Below, piece after piece: positions 57,456 to 64,000 of a stretch of 64,000 bases of DNA (its first letter is position 1; the number at the start of each line of letters is the position of its first letter). Origin of the DNA: Hepsetus odoe. Its lineage: Eukaryota > Chordata > Actinopteri > Characiformes > Hepsetidae. The DNA lies in the NCBI GenBank assembly GCA_017165825.1, contig CM029384.1, forward strand, positions 14,044,215 through 14,108,214, read 5' to 3'. The translations under genes and the position numbers were made by a program. The notes beneath the pieces are model-generated. The model was not told the DNA's origin. It did not search any database and saw only the letters and a list, made by a program, of their open reading frames with translations.

Positions 57456-59322
57456 CCTGAGATGGCAGGTATTTATATTTATGTATTTGTCATTGTTCCT
57501 TAAACAAGAACTATTTAACGATGTTTGTATGTGGATATTTTATTTTATTAGTCTTTTTGATATTTTGACATTTTAATAGCAAAGTGTCTATCCCATGTAT
57601 TACATACATGTGAGATTTCATGCTGTGAAATTCGCCTGCTGGGTCCATCCTGAGAACCCCCACAAGAAGTGAAGGCAATGTTATGTCTCTATTGTTAGAC
57701 TGAGTGAGTCCTGGACAGTTTGTCAAACAACTATTCACAGGAATATAAAGCTTCTACTCTTCTTCTTGACTGCTTTTGATTTGCTGAGATTCAGGACTAG
57801 GCTGTTGCTGTGGTACCATTTTATCAGCTTGGCCACCTCAATTCTACATGCTGGCTGATTTGTCTAGAGTGCAAATTAGGCAAATTACTGGGACATGCTG
57901 AGCGAAATTAATGACATGGCGCTTGCTAATGCCTTAAAGTCACAGCTCAATGGGTAATTCACACAGCATCTTAAAGGTGGGAGAGAATTAAAATAAAAGA
58001 AACAGGAAAAAATTTTATTGCTCTTTTTTCACCATTTATAGCTTATTTATTTAAAAAAGGCTCAGAAGTCAAAACTTCCGGTTGTTTTGCCGTACACTGC
58101 ATAAATAATTAGTTGTTACATAATTACATTTACATTTAAACTGAATTTGGGCAATGTCTAAAGCACCCTTATCGACCCATTGAAAAACTAGTGAATTAAA
58201 TGTAAATTACATTTTATTTTTTTACTTTACACATGGCCCAAGTTCTGTCACTGGCAAGGAAGTATAATTCACTTCACTATTTCTGAGTTAGAAGAGTTTT
58301 TTGTTTTTTTTCCAGCATGAAAATGTAAAGGGTAGCTTCTTTTTCCAGAAACCATGTTGCATGCCATATTAATTTTTCAACAAATTCAAATCCTTACAGA
58401 TTTTTTCCTCTTCAACTCTTCAAGGTGTATTAAGTATTCAAGCTAGTGCTTAAGTTATCACCATAAATGTCTTTGTCAAGTTATAGAGGTATTCAGTATT
58501 TATACAGCTCTAGCCTATGACACAAAAATTAAACAAGCACTTAAGAGTATGTAAAATGTAAAATTTAATAGTATGAGACCTAACTTACAAATTATGTAAT
58601 TTAAAGAAAGAAAACAGTTTGCATGTTCATTTATAAATTTAAGCATATAACCCTAGAAGTAGAATTATGGCCATGAACTCAATACCTACAACAACCTAGA
58701 CTCAATCATAATAATAACCTTTGTCTTCTAACTGCAATATTGTTCTTGCGTTCTAGCAGAGAACAGCAGGATCCTAAGCAAATAAAGACACACAAAATAA
58801 CAGTCGAAGCAGTAGGAAAAGCCTCAACAAAGGAAACAACTATTCTGCAGGGGAGAGAAGCTACCACAACAATCCACACTTTCTTCTGCAAGTCTACATC
58901 GCACTGCAAATAGCAGCAAGACAGTCATGAGGCACAGCCAGTCCCTGGTTTCCCACTCTCTCCCTTTACAGTCTGTCCCTTCTTCTCACTTTTCTCTCTT
59001 CTTCAGGTGATGTTCACAAGCAGACAAGCTGTTCAGCTTTAAACTTCTTTCCCTCTTATGCAATTTTTTTGCAAGTGTGATCTTCATTCAGATGCCCTGC
59101 ATTATCAATGGATACAGTTCCTTTTTTGTACCAACAAAAACGTATACCCCTGCTTTCTATTTAGTTGTTCATTTTCATTTTATATAGTGTGATGTTACTG
59201 TTTTATTTTCATGTCTCCCTCTTTTACACTACATATACTGACAAGCAGTCGGCTTGGAACATGATCAGAATTATATGCACATTTAACCCCGGAGTCCTGT
59301 TGTTTCCAGTACATTTGAATAA
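57456..59322. other. non-coding, no gene seen
   Basis: AT-rich sequence with no supportable ORF, RNA or recognised repeat. Confidence 0.5.
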
Positions 59323-61225
59323 AGTCAAGTCAAGTCAAGTTTATTCATAAAGCGCTTTTTACAACTTTTGTTGTCACAAAGCAGCTTTACAGAATCCAGG
59401 TCCGAGTCGCAGTTGGGTAAGCCGAGTGCGACAGAGGCAAGGAAAAACTCCTCAAACACGAGGAAGAAACCTTGGGGGAAACCAAGACCCAAAAGGGGAA
59501 TCTATCCTCCTTTGGTCGACACTGGAAATAAAAGAAAAGAAAGAAAGAGAAAACCCCTGTATAGTGATGACTTCCAGTAAGCATGAGTTACAGTAAAAAG
59601 TATAAGAGTCCACTGGTGACTGTAAATGGAGGTTCATGATCTAATGGTGGTAGCTCTGTTTTGTCAGATCTGAAGTTCAGGTCGGGAGAAAAATAAGATG
59701 ATAATAGTTTCATTGACTCTGTGTAGCAGCTGGCATGGAACTCAGGAGACCCTCATGGAGATTGATGGACTTGCTCTCAGGAAACATCCAAACCGTCAAC
59801 CACACAGGTGGTGGACAGCCACCCATCTCAAACTAAGAGAAAGGAATTAGATCTGTTTTGAACTCATTATGCAGACCGTTAGTTTAATGAATGCAGTAAT
59901 GTGACTCCTATTACAACCCGACTAAAAAAGACAGATCCAGGGGTTTTACAAACACGAGAGCACCCTGTGACACTGGCGACCCCCCACACCACCCTCAACA
60001 AACCTGAATTTACTGATCTGTCCAGGCCACATTTGTCCCTGAGTTTTAGTTCAGATTTTGTTTTGTATCTCTGGGCAAACAATACATAATCAAATCCACC
60101 GGCCTGTCTGAGCCTTGGTTTGTCCCTGAGTTTTAGTTTTGATTTTTGTTTGGGATCTCTGGGCAAACAACGGATAATGAAATCCACCGGCCTGTCTGGG
60201 CCTTGATTTGTCCCTGAGTTTTTTGAGCATGAGTTTGAGTGTGAGAGTGGTGGGCCAGCAGCACCAACATCCCATTTTACTGTAATTCTCTGTATCCGTG
60301 AACCCCTGGATCTACACCATGTAACTAACAGAATTAATTACTAAAAGCATAACTAAACAAGTAAGTCTTTAGTCTGGACTTAAATACTAAGAGTGTGTCT
60401 GAGTCCCGGACAGTAGCTGGAAGGATGTTCTAGAGATGGGGGGCTTTGAATGAAAAAGCTCTTCCCCCTGTTGTTCTAGGAACTGTTAGAAAACCAGCAC
60501 CTTGTGATCTAAGTGAGCTTTAAGGTTTATAGCTAGAGATAAGCTTGGAGAGATACTTTGGAGCGAGGCCATTCAGGGCTTTGTAAGTTAGCAGTAAAAT
60601 TTATAGTCAATGCAGAATTTCATAGGAAGCCAGTGAAGTCTAGATAATATCGGGCTAATATGATACAATTTTCTGGATCTAATTTTGTCAGCTGCCATTT
60701 ACGCTCTAGTTTCTGCATTTTTTGCTTTAGAGCTTGTGTTTGGTTAGTGTACCATGGAGCGAGCATTTTTTGTTTAATTCTTTTATGTGTTAACGGTGCT
60801 ACATTGTCTAACATGGAACAAAACGTGTTCTCTAGATGTTTAGTAAGATAATCCAGCTCTTCTGGACCAGATGTTGAACTAATAAGGGTTGATAAGTCTG
60901 GATGATTCTTGGTAAAACTATAGGCTGTGGAGGACGTTATTGTATGGCTAACATGATCTTAAAGTGATGTATATAAATTAGAACTGTTGTAGATCTCATA
61001 TGTGATCTGAGATTACTGCTGAGTCTAAAGTATGATTATGACAATTTCAATGAGTCTTGCTCTTTCTCTACATGGATATTAGAGTCTCCAACAATTATAA
61101 CTTTATTTTTATAAACTGCCAGGTGTGCTAGAAAATCGCTGAACTCCTTTAGGAACTGTGTGTAGGGTCCTGGTGGCCTATAGATCAAATCAAGTGGCTC
61201 AAGCGCATTTAACCACAATTAGCAC
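59323..61225 (-). mobile_element. L2-like LINE remnant, RT core deleted
   Basis: Read in reverse, an endonuclease fragment comes first (61218-61036: 'LDLIYRPPGPYTQFLKEF', 'KVIIVGDSNIHVEK'). Then a post-endonuclease piece (60814-60620: 'NVAPLTHKRIKQKMLAPWY', 'QALKQKMQKLERKWQ'). It jumps to the polyprotein C terminus (about 60600-60330: 'KALNGLAPKYLSKLI' and 'SRLKTYLF' motifs). A 3' UTR and a terminal ACTTG-type tandem tail (plus-strand GTCAA repeats, 59323-59343) follow. The RT catalytic region is absent, and stops and frameshifts are common. The order and motifs fit the L2/CR1 group of fish LINEs. Confidence 0.7.
60020..60230. repeat. ~87-bp tandem repeat, 2.5 copies, inside the LINE remnant
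   Basis: 'tgtccctgag' recurs at 60034, 60121 and 60209 (periods 87 and 88), with matching flanks 'tctctgggcaaacaa', 'ataatcaaatccaccgg' and 'cctgtctg'. Probably a variable-number repeat in the LINE 3' UTR. Confidence 0.88.
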
Positions 61226-61299
61226 ATTTAAATGGAAGCAGGAAACTACAGTTTATTGCTATGTAGCCTGTCTGCCATGTTACTTGATACACTGTAATT

Positions 61300-62205
61300 A
61301 ACATCATGTGCGTGATACAAACTGCTGAACCCCTGGATTACCTATTACAGTAATCAAATTTTATGAAATGTCATTGCAGCACCTCAAATTTGGTACTCAG
61401 TAGTTTGTATGGCCCCCATGTGCTTGTATGAGAGTGAACCTGCTCTCATCTGTGAAAAGCACAGGGCGCCAGTGCTGGACCTGCCAATTCTGGTGTTCTC
61501 TGGCAAATGCCAGTCAAGCTCCACGGTGCCAGGCAGTGAGCACAGGGCCCACTAGAGGATGTCAGGGCCTCAGGCCACCCTCATGAAGTCTGTTTCTAAT
61601 GGTTTGGTCAGAGAAATTCATGCTAGTGGCCCACTGGAGGTCACTTTGTAGGGCTCTGGCAGTACTCATTCTGTTCCTCCTTGCACAAAGGAGCAGATAC
61701 TGGTCCTACTGATGGGTTAAGGACCTCTGACAGCCCTGCCCAGCTCTCCTAGAGTAACTTCCTGTCTCCTGGAATCTCTTCCATGCTCTTGAGACTGTAC
61801 TAGGAGGCACACCTTCTGGCAATGGCACGTATTGATGTGCCACCCCGGTGAAGTTGGACTGCCTGTGCAACCTCTATAGGGTCCAGGTGTCGCCTCATAC
61901 TACCATAGTGACACTGACCCTAGTCAAATGCAAAACTACTGAAAAGCAGTCAAAAAAAGATCAGGAAGGAAAAAAATGTCTGTGGCCTCCACCTGCAAAA
62001 CCATTCCTGTTTTTGGGGCACGTCTCATTGTTACCTCTTTAGTGCAACCATTATTAATTTAATCAAAACCAAAACAGCCGACACTGATTAACATCCCCCT
62101 CTGCTACTGACCAGATCAATATCCCAGATGTTTAACTGACTTGATACTATACTCTGATTAAAAAGTGTTCCTTTAATTCCTTTAATTTTTTTTTTTTTTG
62201 AGATA
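61300..62205 (-). mobile_element. Tc1/mariner remnant with broken transposase
   Basis: Reverse-strand pieces near 61895-61820 read 'MRRHLDPIEVAQAVQLHRGG', 'TSIRAIARR', the helix-turn-helix start of a Tc1-like transposase. Frameshifted parts follow: 'SRAWKRFQET' near 61775, 'QTIRNRLHEGGLRP' near 61580 and 'FAREHQNWQVQHWRPVLF', 'TDESRFTL' near 61445, which contains the first catalytic Asp. Sequence after that is lost. The side at 62100-62205 ('actctgattaaaaagtgttc', poly-T) is the family's terminal region. Confidence 0.75.
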
Positions 62206-63226
62206 ATTGACACAGAGGAAGAACTCAACCCTTTTTATTGCAACTTATTTGCACGTTATTGCAATTTCTTTGGTGTCTCACCATTTACACAGCAGAATGC
62301 ATAGAGTGCATAAAGACATAACCGTTTTTGTCACTTTGCTAGCAAGACAAACATTTTTGCTTAAATGAACATCCTCACTCCCTCCTGCTCATATTCAATG
62401 GTCTGAGGCTATTTTAAATTTCAAATGTGTTAGAAAAGGTTAATCATTTACTTAAAGGTTCTGTAAATACATTTTACACAATGTAGGCCCCTTGTTTCTC
62501 TTAAACCACTGTATTTCCCTATAGTTCCAAATCAATATATGTTTGTATTTAACTAGGTTCTTTAATTATAGTTGATAAACAGGGATGTGTCAGAGGATTA
62601 ATGCATATATATGTATACACAGCATTAAAGATGTTAATGTTAAGGAAAATTGTATTGACCTTTGAATGTTTGTATGTAAGGGCTCCAATTTGAGTTTCGA
62701 AACATTCTTCTTTTGTTTTATCAAAATTATGCAAATAATAATAGCTGTTTAGGATGACCGAAATGATAATCTTGGTCACTTGCTTATCCAGCAAATCTTT
62801 CTTCTGCCTGATCCAACTGGGATGATGATTGCACTATTTAACTTGTACCAAATGAATGAATCTTATTTCAGATAACCTCTCAATGTTTCTACATCTTTGG
62901 GTCACCTCTAGTATCTCTTTAGTGGTACGGAGCTGCCTTTTTGAAAAGCTACTCCATAATGATGTCTGTTGAAAAAAGGGCTAATCTGATACCACTAAAC
63001 TGCAATGCACTGCACATCTACAGCTGATCTGTGCAATGCTGAAACTCTTCCCACACAAAGTCCCATTGGCTTGAGTGGGTTCATTTCCTCCATTCAGTGA
63101 TGATGTAAGAGGAGCACCCCTCCTCCACCTGCTGCTCCTAACACTAAAACAGCCTCAAAAAGCAGCCTTGTGCTTCGACATGGGAAGAGATAAGCCAGTG
63201 CGGGGAAAGCACCTGCTGCTTGGAAC
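62206..63226. other. non-coding, no gene seen
   Basis: AT-rich. No supportable gene or recognised repeat. Confidence 0.5.
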
Positions 63227-63227
63227 A

Positions 63228-63255
63228 GTGTGTGTGTGTGTGTGTGTGTGAGTGT

Positions 63256-63330
<75 letters not shown>
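63228..63330. repeat. (GT)n microsatellite
   Basis: About 50 GT units with two AG interruptions near 63250 and 63260. Confidence 0.95.
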
Positions 63331-63334
<4 letters not shown>

Positions 63335-63773
63335 CATGTAAGTGTGGGTTGAGGCGTTGTATGACAGGCTGAAAGAATGGATTGTGTTGTTCTATGTGGT
63401 GAGAAAGTGTCACTCAACACTCTGGCAGCAAAGTGAGGCCAGGGTATGCCCTGGTCAGGACAGAGCAATGTCTTCAGCCAATCAGAGAAGGAGAAAGGGC
63501 AGTAGTGGGGTTGGATAACAAAGGAAAAAAGAGCGCAGCAAAGATTCTTCCTCAAACACACCAAGGCTGAGATCAGTTCCATTTCTAATGATTCAAGGTG
63601 CTTTTAGACCCTGTGTTTTTAGTTTTGTCTTTTTTTTCCCTTTTGGAAATATTACAGTTGTTTCTTTCCCATTTAAACTGAGTTACATTTACAGCTCTTT
63701 GTAAAAATGCTTTCAGGGTTGTGTTTGCAGCCATTAATTTAAGAACAAGTGACTAAAGACATCAGCTCTACCC

Positions 63774-64000
63774 TGTGACGGTTCTGTGATGGTAGAGGGC
63801 GCCCTGCTCTGATTGTGCACACCTGTGCCTTGAGTGACAGGTGTGCCTCATCGGGGGTTGGCACTGATCATTCTGTGTGCTTACCTTTGTGTTTATTTAT
63901 GTTATCCTTTACACATGTTGTATATGTTTAGTTTATAAGTTCTGTGCACGTTATTTCCGACATTAAAGTTCAGTACGAAGCTCTCGGCTCTGCACTGATA
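63774..64000 (+). mobile_element. LTR related to the 53722 element, cut by the window end
   Basis: It begins TGTGACGG and shares, in the same order as the 53722 LTR, 'agagggcgc.ctgctctga', 'cacaggtgtg.ctcat.gggg' (here 'gacaggtgtgcctcatcggg') and a late '.attaaagttcagtacgaagc' block that corresponds to 'aataaaacagtgctccgaac'. The middle is diverged. Only 227 bp are visible, so it may be a solo LTR or the start of a complete element. Orientation is the same as the 53722 element. Confidence 0.7.

Overview
The window looks like a vertebrate nuclear chromosome, most likely from a ray-finned (teleost) fish. It has short exons with GT/AG boundaries, long AT-rich introns, many (CA)n, (GA)n and (TA)n microsatellites, and a dense mixture of fish-type repeats: Rex3/RTE and L2-like LINEs, tRNA-derived SINEs, several Tc1/mariner families, an hAT MITE and LTR elements. 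An ostariophysan is plausible from the repeat types, but this is only an inference.

Only one host gene is clear. It lies on the minus strand: the 3' part of a NHERF2 (slc9a3r2)-type scaffold gene, with coding exons at 33787-33982 (first part of PDZ2), 21182-21335 (rest of PDZ2), 20068-20171 (linker) and 18185-18352 (ezrin-binding tail and stop). Splice phases agree across the last three junctions. The first PDZ2 exon carries net indels that break the frame, and it lies next to a noisy, repeat-scrambled interval (30.7-33.8 kb) that looks like poor assembly. No PDZ1 exon was found, so the gene start is missed or lies beyond the window.

Layout: 0-17 kb is downstream intergenic sequence with Tc1, RTE, SINE and hAT remnants. 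17-34 kb is the NHERF2 3' half; its largest intron holds a nearly full-length, uninterrupted Rex3 retrotransposon (25927-29295). 34-53 kb is non-coding with SINEs, Tc1 pieces, an RTE copy, a (GA)n tract and a tRNA-Val-like sequence fused to a SINE tail. 53722-57450 is a young LTR retrotransposon. 59.3-62.2 kb holds an L2-like LINE remnant and a Tc1 remnant. At 63774 a related LTR begins and runs off the window.

The most unusual item is the 53722-57450 element. It has two 357-bp LTRs (about 98% identical by eye) and a 5-bp target-site duplication, but its 3.0-kb interior shows no protease, reverse transcriptase or integrase. It encodes a small Glu/Arg-rich ORF, then an ORF with a coiled coil, a PKKRKV nuclear-localisation motif and about ten ASPM-like IQ repeats. 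After one in-frame TAG the same frame continues as a second coiled-coil ORF, which meets a fourth small ORF in an ATGA overlap. It looks like a non-autonomous LTR element that has captured ASPM-like host sequence.
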